Below are positions 49,455 to 58,350 of a stretch of DNA of 64,000 bases, in pieces. The notes under the pieces are model-generated. The model was not told the DNA's origin, made no database searches, and saw only the letters and a program-made list of their open reading frames with translations. The first letter of the stretch is position 1. Every line of letters starts with the position of its first letter. The position numbers were made by a program, and so were the translations under genes. The stretch comes from Nocardiopsis alborubida (lineage in GTDB: Bacteria; Actinomycetota; Actinomycetes; Streptosporangiales; Streptosporangiaceae): NCBI RefSeq assembly GCF_012396365.1, contig NZ_JAAXPG010000016.1, positions 122,625 to 186,624 of the forward strand. The letters are read 5' to 3'.

Positions 49455-50921
49455 TCAGGCTCCGCCGAGGTACTCGACGAAACGCACCCCGATCTCACCC
49501 GGGCCGCAGCTCACCCCGACCATGCGGCCGGTGAACCCGCCCGCGACCTCGGTCGACAGGTAGCGCCCGTCGATCCGGGCCAGCTCCGTGGCGCCTTCCG
49601 GGGTGCGGACCGCGGCGACGACCACGTCCGGTCCCCGTTCGCGGCTGTACTCGGGCGCCGTCGGCGGCACCACCCGCAGTTCGAGCACCGTGTCCGGGGT
49701 CAGGGGCGCCTCCCCGAGCACGGTGGTGAGCGGTCCGACCCGGGCGACGGCGCGCACCCGCGTGCCCTCGACCTCCAGGGCGAACCGGTGGGCGGGGTCG
49801 ACACGGACCTCCAGGGCGCCAGCGCCCCCGTCCGCGTCGATCCCGGCCCGGACGGTCATGGTCGTGTGCTCCTGGCGGCGGCCGACGAACACCCGCTCGT
49901 CTCCGGGAGACGACATCCGCCACCGGTCCCCCGACCACCGCAGCACCCGGTCGGGGAAGACCCCTGCGCCGACCCAGTCGGGGCCGAGCGTCCCCTCGCC
50001 CAGCGAGGCGCGCACCCGCGGCGGTTCCCTCGGCTCGACCGGCCCGGTGACCACCGGCCAGCCGTCGCGCCAGGCGACCTCGGCGGCGAAGGTCTCCCTG
50101 CCCAGCACGTGCCAGCCGGGGAAGGAGCCCGAGGGGCGCACTCCCAGGAACACCGTCGCCCACGACCCGTCGGGCCTCTCGACCAGGTCGGCGTGGCCGG
50201 TGTTCTGCACCGGGTCCGGCGTCCCCCTGGCGGTCAGCAGGGGGTTGTGCGGGCAGGCCTCGAACGGGCCCTCCGGTGAGGATCCCCGGGCGATCGTCAC
50301 CGCGTGTCCGGGACCGGTACCGCCCTCGGCGACCACCAGGTACCACCACCGCCCCACCCGGTACAGGTGCGGCGCCTCGGGGTCCCTGCCCCCGGTACCG
50401 CTCCACAGCGTGCGCGGTTCGGACAGCAGCTCGCCGGTGGCCGGGTCGAGGACGGCCTGGCGGATGCCGCCGTCCGACCACGTGAGCAGGCACCTGCCGT
50501 CCCCGTCCCAGGCCAGGTCCGGGTCGATGCCGTCCGCGCCGCGGATCCGCACCGGGTCGGACCAGGGACCGGCGGGGTCGGTCGCCGTCATCAGCAGGTG
50601 CCCGGGGCCGTCGGAGACGTTGGTGGTCACCAGGAAGAAGGTGCCGTCGTGGTGGCGCAGGGCCGGGGCGTAGACGCCGGAGGAGGGCGCGGCACCGGAC
50701 AGCGCCAACTGGGAGGGCCGGTCCATCACCGCGCCGACCCGCTCCCAGGACACGAGGTCCGACGACCGGAACAGGGGGACCCCGGGGGCGTACTCGAAGC
50801 TCGAACACGCCAGGTAGAACACGTCGCCGACGCGGCACACCGTGGGGTCGGGGTGGAAACCGCCGAGGATCGGGCGGGTCGGCAGGACGCCGCCTCCGGG
50901 GGGAACTTCGGGCTCGGTCAC
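49455..50921 (-). CDS. GH43 family glycoside hydrolase (xylosidase/arabinofuranosidase-like)
   Basis: This 488-residue protein starts with a GH43 five-bladed propeller: RPILGGFHPDPTVCRVGDVFYLACSSFEYAPGVPLFRSSDLVSWERVG (general-base Asp in HPDPT), DGIDPDLAWDGDG (pKa-modulating Asp) and RDPEAPHLYRVG (acid Glu). The C-terminal half (about 310-488) is the beta-sandwich of the GH43_11/12-type enzymes. No signal peptide is visible, so it should act in the cytoplasm on imported xylo- or arabino-oligosaccharides. It starts at GTG 50921 and is followed upstream by repeat array B. Confidence 0.87.
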   Translation of the reverse strand: MTEPEVPPGGGVLPTRPILGGFHPDPTVCRVGDVFYLACSSFEYAPGVPLFRSSDLVSWERVGAVMDRPSQLALSGAAPSSGVYAPALRHHDGTFFLVTTNVSDGPGHLLMTATDPAGPWSDPVRIRGADGIDPDLAWDGDGRCLLTWSDGGIRQAVLDPATGELLSEPRTLWSGTGGRDPEAPHLYRVGRWWYLVVAEGGTGPGHAVTIARGSSPEGPFEACPHNPLLTARGTPDPVQNTGHADLVERPDGSWATVFLGVRPSGSFPGWHVLGRETFAAEVAWRDGWPVVTGPVEPREPPRVRASLGEGTLGPDWVGAGVFPDRVLRWSGDRWRMSSPGDERVFVGRRQEHTTMTVRAGIDADGGAGALEVRVDPAHRFALEVEGTRVRAVARVGPLTTVLGEAPLTPDTVLELRVVPPTAPEYSRERGPDVVVAAVRTPEGATELARIDGRYLSTEVAGGFTGRMVGVSCGPGEIGVRFVEYLGGA

Positions 50922-50969
50922 CCACCGAGTGTGACACGCCCCACCTGGGCGGAACGGGACGGGGTTGCG

Positions 50970-51370
50970 GTGGCGTCAGCTGCCGCGAAGTGGCACAGGC
51001 CACGGGTAACACTGACCGAAACCGGGTGACTGGGCTCTGCTGCAACCGGGTGGCTGGGCTCTGCTGCGTCGGCCGCGAAGGCGGCGGGTGCCTGGGGGCG
51101 CCGTTCAACGCTCCACCTGCTGATGGTTGCGGTGGCGGCGACATCAGCTGCCGCGTAGTGGTGCGGGAGGGTGATCAACGGTTGGTGTTCGGGGGTGGTG
51201 GGGCTTTGCTGCGGTGGCAGCGAAGGCGGCGGGTGTCCGGGGGCTCCGTTCAACGCTCCACCCGCTGATGGTGGCGGTGGTGGCGTCACCAGCTGCCGCG
51301 AAGTGGCTCGGGAGGGCGATCAACGCTTGCTGTTCGCGCGTGGTGGGGCTCTGCTGCGTCGGCACCAAAG
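50970..51370 (+). repeat. 145-bp tandem repeat array B (about 2.5 units)
   Basis: Units begin GATCAACGGTTGGTGTTCGG at 51173 and GATCAACGCTTGCTGTTCG at 51318, a 145-base period. Matching GGGCT landmarks at 51056 and 51201 extend the period one unit left. A further partial unit (GTCAGCTGCCGCGAAGTGG) lies at 50975. The half-unit start GTTCAACGCTCC is again 75 bases in (51248). A 24-bp stretch, ACCGGGTGACTGGGCTCTGC and following bases, is locally duplicated at 51021 and 51045. The 50922-51515 gap holds no gene. Confidence 0.82.
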
Positions 51371-51515
51371 GCCGAGGGCCTGGCGGGCCTTGGGCAGCGG
51401 TACCGGCCCCCGGGGCGGGGGCGGGGGCGGGCGACGGTGGCAGCGACGACGGTAGGCGCGGGGCCCGGGCTGCCTGTCGGGTGCGGGCATGCCGGGGCTC
51501 GGCACGACCCGGGGG

Positions 51516-52820
51516 TCATTCCCGGGGTGGTGGATCCGGATCCCTGCCGGATGGGTGGTCTCGTCCCCGTCCGCGTTCTTGGCTGTGGGTGCGGAGTTCG
51601 CGTTGGTACTTGGCCCGGTTGTGCGGCCCGCACAACGGTTGCAGGTTGGCGACCACGGTGCGCCCTCCTCGGGAGAACGACCGCACGTGGTCGGCCTGGC
51701 ACAACGTCACTGGTACCTCGCATCCGCCCGGGTGGGCGCAGGTGCTGTGCCGGTGGAAGGCGGCGGTGCGTTGGCGGGTTGAGGCCAGGCGGCGGCTGTG
51801 GCCCACATCCAGCACCTGCCCGGTGGGCGGGGCGGTGAGCATCCGCACCACCTCAGAATCGGCGGCCAACTCGTGCACCACACCGGCCGGAACCACCCGA
51901 CCGTTCTCGTCCAACGCCGGAACCTCCTGGCCTTCGGCGTCCAGGTAGGTCTGCACGGGCACCACGATGCGGATCTGCGCCAACGGAGCCGGAGCGTTGT
52001 CACACCCAGTGTGGGTGGTGGCAAAACGCAGCGCGGCGATGAGCGCGTCATGCTCACGCTGAGACCGGGACCGTTCCTCGCCCTCTCCGGGTGGGGTGGA
52101 GAAGGTGTCGATAGCGGCGCGCACGACCAACGCATCCCCAGACCCGCCCCAAGATTGGAGTTGGTAGCTGCCCTGGAACGTGTCATGCACGACCAGACCA
52201 CGCCCGGCGTGGGCGGCCTCGTGGTCACGGTCCAACCGGTGCGGGTCCAGGCGATAGGCGACCTGGCGGGCCACCGACTGGAGCTGGTTGACCGACAACG
52301 CAGGACGCTCCGCCTTGGCCGCCACCAGAGCGGACTCAAACCCGCCCCGGTAGCCCTGTTCGTCGGGGAAATGCTGGGCGTCGCGGGTCTGGACGGCTTT
52401 GTCGGTGACCTTGGCAATCGCCACCGCCTCACCCAGCGCCAGAGCGCCCTCCCCTACCGCCTCGGCGGTGGCGGGCAGGGTCTCCTCGTGCACGCGCTGG
52501 GCCAGACGGGCCAAATCCTTGGCCTGACCAGTCGGCATCTTGCACTGGTGGGTGAGCCACTTGTCCAGAGTGGCGTAACCGCTGTAGCGGGCCACCTCAC
52601 CGCGCGCGTACAAACGCGCCATCCGCACCAGCGCCCGGTAGCGAAGCTGGTCCAACTGAGCCCACAGCGCCGCGATCTCCTCCGCAGCAGCCTCATCAGC
52701 CCCCGGCGGCACCTCGGCGTTCAACGCCTGGTGGATGATCTCGCGCGCACCGGCCAGCGCGGCCACACCCGGGGAACAAACCCCGGGGGCCACCTCGGGC
52801 GCTGCAAGCATCATCTCCAT
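51516..52820 (-). CDS. 13E12-type DUF222 / HNH endonuclease (module B)
   Basis: A 434-residue paralogue of the module A protein. DUF222 helices include EIAALWAQLDQLRYRALVRMARLYARGE. The HNH motif has CAHPGGC, CQADHV, NLQPLCGPHN and KYQRE. All nuclease residues seen in module A are kept, so neither copy looks dead. The C-terminal tail after KYQRE is unrelated to that of module A and is Arg/Asp/Pro-rich. The start MEMMLAAP and the -10 TATAAT 7 bases upstream are conserved. Confidence 0.85.
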   Translation of the reverse strand: MEMMLAAPEVAPGVCSPGVAALAGAREIIHQALNAEVPPGADEAAAEEIAALWAQLDQLRYRALVRMARLYARGEVARYSGYATLDKWLTHQCKMPTGQAKDLARLAQRVHEETLPATAEAVGEGALALGEAVAIAKVTDKAVQTRDAQHFPDEQGYRGGFESALVAAKAERPALSVNQLQSVARQVAYRLDPHRLDRDHEAAHAGRGLVVHDTFQGSYQLQSWGGSGDALVVRAAIDTFSTPPGEGEERSRSQREHDALIAALRFATTHTGCDNAPAPLAQIRIVVPVQTYLDAEGQEVPALDENGRVVPAGVVHELAADSEVVRMLTAPPTGQVLDVGHSRRLASTRQRTAAFHRHSTCAHPGGCEVPVTLCQADHVRSFSRGGRTVVANLQPLCGPHNRAKYQRELRTHSQERGRGRDHPSGRDPDPPPRE

Positions 52821-52827
52821 ACCTCTT

Positions 52828-52833
52828 ATTATA
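52828..52833 (-). promoter_or_regulatory. -10 element of module B gene; operator half-decayed
   Basis: TATAAT on the minus strand ends 7 bases before the ATG, as in module A. The adjacent palindrome is altered to CAACAGC-A-GCCATTG (52837-52851), so only 5 of 7 arm bases still pair. If a repressor binds it, the two modules may be controlled differently. Confidence 0.55.
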
Positions 52834-53427
52834 AGCCAACAGCAGCCATTGCACCAGAATTCACAGCACCGAATTCACCCACCCTTCCGGCCTTCCCTCG
52901 CGGGAGGCTTGCCCTTCATTGATAAGCCACAATTAGGACAAACCGAAAGGCGCCAGAAAGGGCGCGGAAGAAATGATCCCTCGCCGTGGGTGCCGCCGTC
53001 GCCCACCCCGACCACAGGGACCAAAGACGCCATCCGAGGCTGGAGGACCCGCCTGCCGTTGGCGCCGACGCAGCAGAGCCCGACCATCCCTGCACCCCGG
53101 GCGTTGGTCGCCCTCCGGTGGCCGCTCCTGCCTTTGGTGCCGCTTTTCGCCGGGGACCCTCGCCCCCGCCGGACGACTACCGTTTCTCGAAATCCTCGCC
53201 CTTTCGCGGCAGCGGGTGCGCTTTCGTCGCTGCCAACACCCCCCGTCAAGAGTAGCGTAGGGGAGAGACCTGATGGCGGCCCCTCCCTGCCCCTCAATCC
53301 ATTACTCCCCTTGAGGTGTCGGGTGTTTGAGGGCACACCAAAATACGCGTGGGTGGGATCCCCCCTATTTCCAGGAAACCATCACGGCGCCACCCACGGC
53401 CATCCCCAACTCCCGCCTGTGGAAAAC
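52834..53427. other. conserved noncoding block of module B
   Basis: No gene is visible. It is closely similar to 19218-19793, including the inverted repeat core (53057-53109), the inverted CTGCCGCGAAA element, the CCTCAA/TTGAGG hairpin stretch, and GTGGGATCCCCCCTATTTCC near the right end. Small indels are scattered without a codon pattern, which argues for noncoding function rather than a hidden protein. The gap to 53489 otherwise holds nothing recognisable. Confidence 0.55.
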
Positions 53428-53489
53428 ACGGGAACGGCCCCGGGCGATCGCCCGGGGCCGGAACACTGTCTGGAGGAAACGGAAACCGG

Positions 53490-53813
53490 TCAGGCCTCGA
53501 TGGTGAGTTCGCCCATCCGGTCCCAACCCTCGCCCTCCACGACCCGGCTGACGATGAGCGGGGTCTCGGTGAGCAGCGGCTTCATGGCGGCCAGCCCGTC
53601 ACGGAAGTGGTCGCTGTTGACGTGCGCCTCGGCAGCGCCGTCCTTGAACGCCTCGACGAGCACGAACTCGTTCTCGCGCTCGACGCTGCGGGACCACTCG
53701 AACCACAGGTTGCCCGGCTCGGCGCGGGTGGCCGCGGTGAAGTCGGCGACCGCGTCCAGGAAACCGTCTCCTACCTCGGGCTTGACCCGGAACTTGACGA
53801 CGATGAGGATCAT
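53490..53813 (-). CDS. putative quinol monooxygenase (ABM domain)
   Basis: A 107-residue protein starting MILIVVKFRVKPEVGDGFLDAVADFTAATRAEPGNLWFEW, the antibiotic-biosynthesis-monooxygenase (ABM) fold, as in YgiN. NEFVLVEAFKDGAAEAHVNSDHF gives the conserved E/H pair. It is a small ferredoxin-like dimeric domain that oxidises quinols or aromatic rings without a cofactor, or has no catalytic role. AGGAGGGG precedes the ATG. It is the last gene before module B and independent of the upstream C39-like gene. Confidence 0.8.
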   Translation of the reverse strand: MILIVVKFRVKPEVGDGFLDAVADFTAATRAEPGNLWFEWSRSVERENEFVLVEAFKDGAAEAHVNSDHFRDGLAAMKPLLTETPLIVSRVVEGEGWDRMGELTIEA

Positions 53814-53976
53814 CGCCCCTCCTCCTTGTCGGTGCTGCGGGACACGGTGTGCCGCGCCCCGTTCCCACTTTCCCAGAACCGGCGACCACGGCGACCACCG
53901 GACAAACCGGGAACTAGACGAATCAATGTGCACCTGGACGGACCGGGGTGCACCGGTCCACGGACGCGGGACGGTC

Positions 53977-55158
53977 TCAGGGACGCAGGAGCGGCTCCCC
54001 GCCCTCCGGCCCCACGGTGCCCGCGCCGCCCTCCGGCCCCACGGTGCCCACGTCACCCTCCGGCCCCACGGTGCCCGCGCCGCCCTCCGGCCCCGCGATG
54101 CCCACGGCGCCGCGGTAGCCGTCCCCCTCCAGCGACGACATCGCGTCGAGCGCGGCGTCGGACACGGGCAGCAGGTGGGCGTCGACCCAGGTGTCGCCCG
54201 TGGCGCCGTTGGTCCAGGGGTCCTCGACCACGAGCGCGTCCAGCACCGCCCCGTGGCAGAGCACCCAGTGCGGCACGTCGAAACCCTGCATCGCGGCCAG
54301 GGAGACCAGCAGCAGGACGCGCTCCCCCCGGCCGATCGCGTCGCGGATGTCGGCCGTGGACAGGCGGCGCGGATCCACCGGGACCCCGGCCCGCGCCGCG
54401 TCCTCCCGCGACGCGCGCTGGAGGACGACGCGCCACTCCCTCTCGTCCCCGGCGTAGGAGTCGAGCATGACCGGCCGGTCCACGTCGAGGAACACCGTGA
54501 CTGGCGACGACGGCCACGCCCGGCGCACGGCCACGCCCAGCCCGACGGGCTCGCAGGCGGGGAAGTTCGTCGCGTCGCGCCACAGCGTCAGCTCCGCCGG
54601 GCGGTCCAGGGACTCGCGGGGCACCGCCCCGGCCTGCACCTGCGCGACCAGGGCGGTGACGGCGCCGCACGTGAAGTTCGTGGACTGGCGGTAGTACGGC
54701 GGCTCCGCCTCAGCCGGACCCTCCCCCAGCCAGCGCACGTGACCGGCGGGCGGACGGTTCCCGTCCCCGCCCTCCCCGCGCGGGGCCTCCAGCGGCGCGA
54801 AACCGGCGGCGGAGGCCTCCTCCGCGCCGACCGTCCACCCCTCCCACTTGACCTGTACGAGCCCCCGGCCCCGCGCGTGGGACAGGACCGCCGCCGCGGC
54901 GGCGGGCACGTCGCCGACGGCGTCGACGATCTTGGCGTAGGCGGTGCGCGGGCGCGCCGTCACCAGCGCGGCGGCGGCCCAGCCCTCCCCCGCCCCGTCG
55001 GGCACGGCCACGATCTCGGGCGCGTGGGCCGAGCGGTCGACCGCTCCCCAGCGTTCGAGCACCCGGTCGGGGGCGATACGCGCCAGGGGCGCGGGCACGG
55101 CGGCCGGGTCGAAGGGGACGACGACCGGGGCGGGCGCGTCGGGGCCGTGGGACGGCAT
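53977..55158 (-). CDS. C39-like peptidase-family protein in siderophore operon
   Basis: The 393-residue protein has a peptidase C39-like papain fold. A Cys sits in YYRQSTNFTCGAVTALVAQVQ, a His in VPHWVLCHGAVLDAL and an Asp in VVEDPWTNG, a plausible complete triad. The N-terminal 130 residues show no family match. The C-terminus has four 9-residue GPEGGAGTV-type repeats. No signal peptide is visible. It lies 37 bases after the fused iron permease gene and reads the same way, so it is likely co-transcribed. A role in siderophore release or maturation is only a guess. Confidence 0.68.
   Translation of the reverse strand: MPSHGPDAPAPVVVPFDPAAVPAPLARIAPDRVLERWGAVDRSAHAPEIVAVPDGAGEGWAAAALVTARPRTAYAKIVDAVGDVPAAAAAVLSHARGRGLVQVKWEGWTVGAEEASAAGFAPLEAPRGEGGDGNRPPAGHVRWLGEGPAEAEPPYYRQSTNFTCGAVTALVAQVQAGAVPRESLDRPAELTLWRDATNFPACEPVGLGVAVRRAWPSSPVTVFLDVDRPVMLDSYAGDEREWRVVLQRASREDAARAGVPVDPRRLSTADIRDAIGRGERVLLLVSLAAMQGFDVPHWVLCHGAVLDALVVEDPWTNGATGDTWVDAHLLPVSDAALDAMSSLEGDGYRGAVGIAGPEGGAGTVGPEGDVGTVGPEGGAGTVGPEGGEPLLRP
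54002..54109. repeat. 27-bp in-frame tandem repeat, four units
   Basis: Units starting CCCTCCGGCCCC lie at 54002, 54029, 54056 and 54083. They encode (GPEGGAGTV)-type nonapeptides at the C-terminus of the C39-like protein. Copy number is likely variable between strains. Confidence 0.85.
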
Positions 55159-55195
55159 TCGGCACTCCTGGTGCGGATCAGAGGGGATCGGCGGT

Positions 55196-57298
55196 TCACG
55201 CGCGGGAGCGGCGCAGCAGCCAGACGAGGTAGGGGGCGCCGACCAGGGCGATCATGAGCCCGGCCGGCAGCTGGGCCGGGGCCAGCAGCGTGCGGCCCAG
55301 GGTGTCGGCCACGCAGACCAGCAGCGCGCCCAGCAGCATCGCGACCGGAACGCTGCGCCCGTGGCGGGCGCCGACCAGCGCGCGGGCCAGGTGGGGCGCC
55401 ACGAGCCCGACGAAGCCGACGACCCCGACCGCGACCACGCTGACGGCGGCCAGGACCGCGGCGACGGTGAGCAGCACCAGCCGCGTCCGCTCCACCCGCA
55501 TGCCGAGGATGCGGGGCGTGTCCTCGTCCACGGCGATCAGGTCGAGGTGGCGGGCCAGGCCGAGCACCAGCGGCGCCGCCAGGACGAGCGCCACGGCGAC
55601 CGGCACGACCTCCGGCAGGGTGCGCCCGTAGGTCGTGCCGGACAGCCACGTGAAGATGCGCGGGGTCTGCCAGGGGTCGGCGCGCAGGAGCAGGAACGTC
55701 GTGACCGCGCTCAGGCTGTACCCGCACCCGATGCCGATCAGCACGAACCGGTCCGGACGCAGCGCGCCCCTCCAGGCCAGCGCGGCGATCAGCGCGAACG
55801 TGGCCAGGCCCGTGAGGACCGACATGGTGACCAGCGACGGCAGGCCGCTGCCGGGGCTGGCGGTCACCACGATGACCGCCCCCAGCCCGGCTCCGGCGGT
55901 GATGCCCAGCAGACCCGGCTCCGCGAGCGGGTTGCGCACGGTGCTCTGGACGGCGCTCCCGGCCAGGCCCAGCGCCGCTCCGGCGAGTACGGCGGCGGCC
56001 ACCCGGGGGAACCGTTCGTCCAGGGACCGGACGATCAGGTCGGGTGCGCTCCCCTGGAGCCACAGGGCGATGTCGCCGGTGCGCAGCCACAGGCTGCCCG
56101 CGAGCAGGCCCACGAGCACCGCCGAGACGAGCAGGGCCGCCGCCACGAGCAGGACGCAGAGGAAGCGCCGCCGCGTGCGCGGTCCGGTCCGCGCGCCCGG
56201 CGGTCGGCGTACCGGGCCCGCGTCGCGCAGGCGCAGGGCCAGGACCACGATGAGCAGGCCGCCGAGCACGGCCGTGGGCACCCCCGTGGGGATCGAGGCG
56301 GCGCCCTCGGCGCCGAGCAGCGCGCGCAGCCCGGCGTCCGCGAGCAGGATCAGGAGGGCGCCGAGGAGCCCGGAGGCGGTCACGAGCAGCAGGTGCCTGC
56401 GCAGCGGCCGGATCCGTCCGGCGAGCAGGCGCGCCAGCACGGGCGCGCCCAGACCGACGAAGGCGATCGGACCGGCCAGCGTCACCGCCGCTCCGGTGAG
56501 GAGCACGGCGCAGAGCACCGCGGCGGTCCGGGTCGAGCGCAGGGGCACGCCGAGCGAGGCCGCGGTGTCGTCGCCCAGGCCCAGCACGTCCAGCCTTCGG
56601 CTCAGCAGCAGCGCCACGCCCAGCACGACCGCGATGAGCGGCATCGCGCGCAGGGACGCGTCGATGTTGAGCTGGGCCAGGGAGCCGCTCCCCCAGGCGA
56701 AGAGGCCGGTGGTGTTCTCCTTGAACAGGATCAGCAGCATCGCGGTCGCCGCGTCCAGGGCCATCGCGGTCGCCGAACCGGCCAGGATCAGCCGCGTCGT
56801 GGCCGTTCCGGCGGCGTTGCCCGCCAGTGCCAGCACGAGCGCGGCGGCCAGCAGCCCCCCGGTGAAGGACACCAGACCGGAGGCCCACAGCGGGACGGCG
56901 AACCCGAACGCGGCGACCAGGGTCAGGGCCAGGTAGGACCCCGCCGTGACCGCGAGCGTGTCGGGAGAGGCGAGCGCGTTGCGCGTGACCGACTGCAGCA
57001 GCGCCCCGGCGACGCCGAGGGCGAAGCCCACGGCCACACCGGCGAACAGGCGCGGAAGCCGCGATCCGGCCAGCACGTCGCCGACCGGAACCCCGTCGAC
57101 GGCCTCCCGCTCCCCGGCCGCGTAGCGCACCAGGTCCCACCACCCCACGCCGGAGGTCCCCTGGGTGAGGTGCCATACGGCCACCGCGAGGATCGCGGCG
57201 ACCAGTCCCGCGAGGACCGCCGCCCCGGCGGCGCCGCCGCGCGCGCCGACGCGCGGCAGCGGGGACCTCCGGGGCGGGGCCTGAAGCGAACCGCTCAT
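55196..57298 (-). CDS. iron-siderophore ABC transporter permease, fused FecC-FecD double protein
   Basis: This 700-residue membrane protein consists of two FecCD/BtuC-type permeases in tandem, as in FhuB. The first half has RLPRLFAGVAVGFALGVAGALLQSVTRNALASPDTLAVTAG and TLAGPIAFVGLGAPVLARLL. The second has RFPRVAAAVLAGAALGLAGSAVQSTVRNPLAEPGLLGITAG and VVGFVGLVAPHLARALVG. Each half has about ten helices and the coupling GxxxFxGLxxPHxxR-type loop. The first-half loop has AP-V-LARLL without His. The ATG overlaps the stop of the lipoprotein gene (ATGA). It forms the channel for ferric siderophore uptake. Confidence 0.9.
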   Translation of the reverse strand: MSGSLQAPPRRSPLPRVGARGGAAGAAVLAGLVAAILAVAVWHLTQGTSGVGWWDLVRYAAGEREAVDGVPVGDVLAGSRLPRLFAGVAVGFALGVAGALLQSVTRNALASPDTLAVTAGSYLALTLVAAFGFAVPLWASGLVSFTGGLLAAALVLALAGNAAGTATTRLILAGSATAMALDAATAMLLILFKENTTGLFAWGSGSLAQLNIDASLRAMPLIAVVLGVALLLSRRLDVLGLGDDTAASLGVPLRSTRTAAVLCAVLLTGAAVTLAGPIAFVGLGAPVLARLLAGRIRPLRRHLLLVTASGLLGALLILLADAGLRALLGAEGAASIPTGVPTAVLGGLLIVVLALRLRDAGPVRRPPGARTGPRTRRRFLCVLLVAAALLVSAVLVGLLAGSLWLRTGDIALWLQGSAPDLIVRSLDERFPRVAAAVLAGAALGLAGSAVQSTVRNPLAEPGLLGITAGAGLGAVIVVTASPGSGLPSLVTMSVLTGLATFALIAALAWRGALRPDRFVLIGIGCGYSLSAVTTFLLLRADPWQTPRIFTWLSGTTYGRTLPEVVPVAVALVLAAPLVLGLARHLDLIAVDEDTPRILGMRVERTRLVLLTVAAVLAAVSVVAVGVVGFVGLVAPHLARALVGARHGRSVPVAMLLGALLVCVADTLGRTLLAPAQLPAGLMIALVGAPYLVWLLRRSRA

Positions 57299-58350
57299 TC
57301 CTGGGTGATCGCGTCGGCGAAGGCGTCGACCGCCTGCGCGGTCGAGCGCGGGCCGCCCGCGCCCCAGATCCGCGGGGGGAAGGCGTGGGCCCGGTTCTCC
57401 TCCACGGCCGGGAGGGAGTTCCAGATCGGGTTCTCCTCCAGCGCCTCCACGTAGCCGCCGACGCCCTCGTCGTTGGCGTAGAAGAGGTTGGCCCCGCCCA
57501 CGGCGGTGAGTCCCTCGACGTCGGTCTGCGCCAGGCCGTAGGAGGGGTTGACGCCGCCGTCCCCGTAGGCCTCGTTGATCTCGTCGGTCCAGACCGGGGT
57601 CATCCCGAGCTCCTCGCCGAGGGCGGTGAACAACGCGCCCTCGCCGTAGGGGCGGATGGTGAGGTTGCCGCCCTGGAGCCACCCGTCGAAGTACAGGAAG
57701 TCCTTCGTCGGCAGGTCGGCGGAGACCACCCGCTCCTTGGCCTCGGCGAGGTGGGCGTCGAACTCCCCGATCACCTGGTCGGCCCGCTCGGTGCGCCCCG
57801 TGGCCTCACCGATCATCTGGAAGACGCGCCGCATGTTCCCGACGGGGTCGGCCGGGTCGGCGCCCAGCGTGACGAGGACGGGCACCCCGCGCTCCTCCAG
57901 CTGCGCGATGATCTCGTCGTCGGCGCTGAAGGCCTCCACGATGACCAGGTCGGGGTTCTGCGCGTACAGGGTGTCGAGGTCGGGCTCCTCGCGGTTGCCG
58001 ATGTCGGTGACGCCCTCGGGCAGCTCCTCCGCGCTCACCCAGGTGCTGTAGCCCTCGGTGTCGGAGACCGCCACGGGGGTGACGCACAGGGTGAGCGCGT
58101 CCTCGACCTGCTGCCACTCCAGGACGGCGATGCGCTCGGCGGGCTGGTCGAGCTCCACCTGTCGGCCGACACCGTCGGTCAGCGACACCGGGCCCGTGGA
58201 GGTGGTCGTGGTGTCCTCGGCGCAGCTCTGGGAGGCGGGCGCGGCGACGCCGCCGGTCTCGGGCTCCTCGACGCTGGTGGTGCCGCATCCTGTCGCGGCG
58301 AGGGCGAGGGCGGCGCAGGCCGCGGTCGCGAGACGGGGGAGACGGGTCAT
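57295..58350 (-). CDS. iron-siderophore ABC transporter substrate-binding lipoprotein
   Basis: A 351-residue lipoprotein: signal peptide with lipobox LAATGC, then a PBP_III (FepB/FhuD-like) fold with GVGRQVELDQPAERIAVLEWQQVEDALTL, PDLDTLYAQNPDLVIVEAF, and IGEATGRTERADQVIGEFDAHLAEAKERV as the long connecting helix. It captures a ferric siderophore outside the membrane for the permease encoded next. It is coupled by 4-base overlaps at both ends (58347-58350 and 57295-57298). Confidence 0.9.
   Translation of the reverse strand: MTRLPRLATAACAALALAATGCGTTSVEEPETGGVAAPASQSCAEDTTTTSTGPVSLTDGVGRQVELDQPAERIAVLEWQQVEDALTLCVTPVAVSDTEGYSTWVSAEELPEGVTDIGNREEPDLDTLYAQNPDLVIVEAFSADDEIIAQLEERGVPVLVTLGADPADPVGNMRRVFQMIGEATGRTERADQVIGEFDAHLAEAKERVVSADLPTKDFLYFDGWLQGGNLTIRPYGEGALFTALGEELGMTPVWTDEINEAYGDGGVNPSYGLAQTDVEGLTAVGGANLFYANDEGVGGYVEALEENPIWNSLPAVEENRAHAFPPRIWGAGGPRSTAQAVDAFADAITQE

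Larger units (their letters stand above)
50970..53427. mobile_element. REP13E12-like module B (DUF222/HNH gene plus flanking repeats)
   Basis: The second copy of the 2.5-kb module in direct orientation to module A, 33.6 kb away: 145-bp repeats on the left, the DUF222/HNH gene on the minus strand, and the conserved noncoding block with the inverted repeat core on the right (inverted unit start at 53109). The right-hand similarity again ends at CTGTGGAAAAC. Divergence is spread over repeats, gene and leader, so the duplication is not very recent. Confidence 0.6.

Noticed and set aside
55196..57298. Double-length permease considered as a sequencing or frameshift fusion
   Set aside because: Both halves carry complete FecCD motifs and a continuous frame. 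FhuB-type natural fusions have the same layout.
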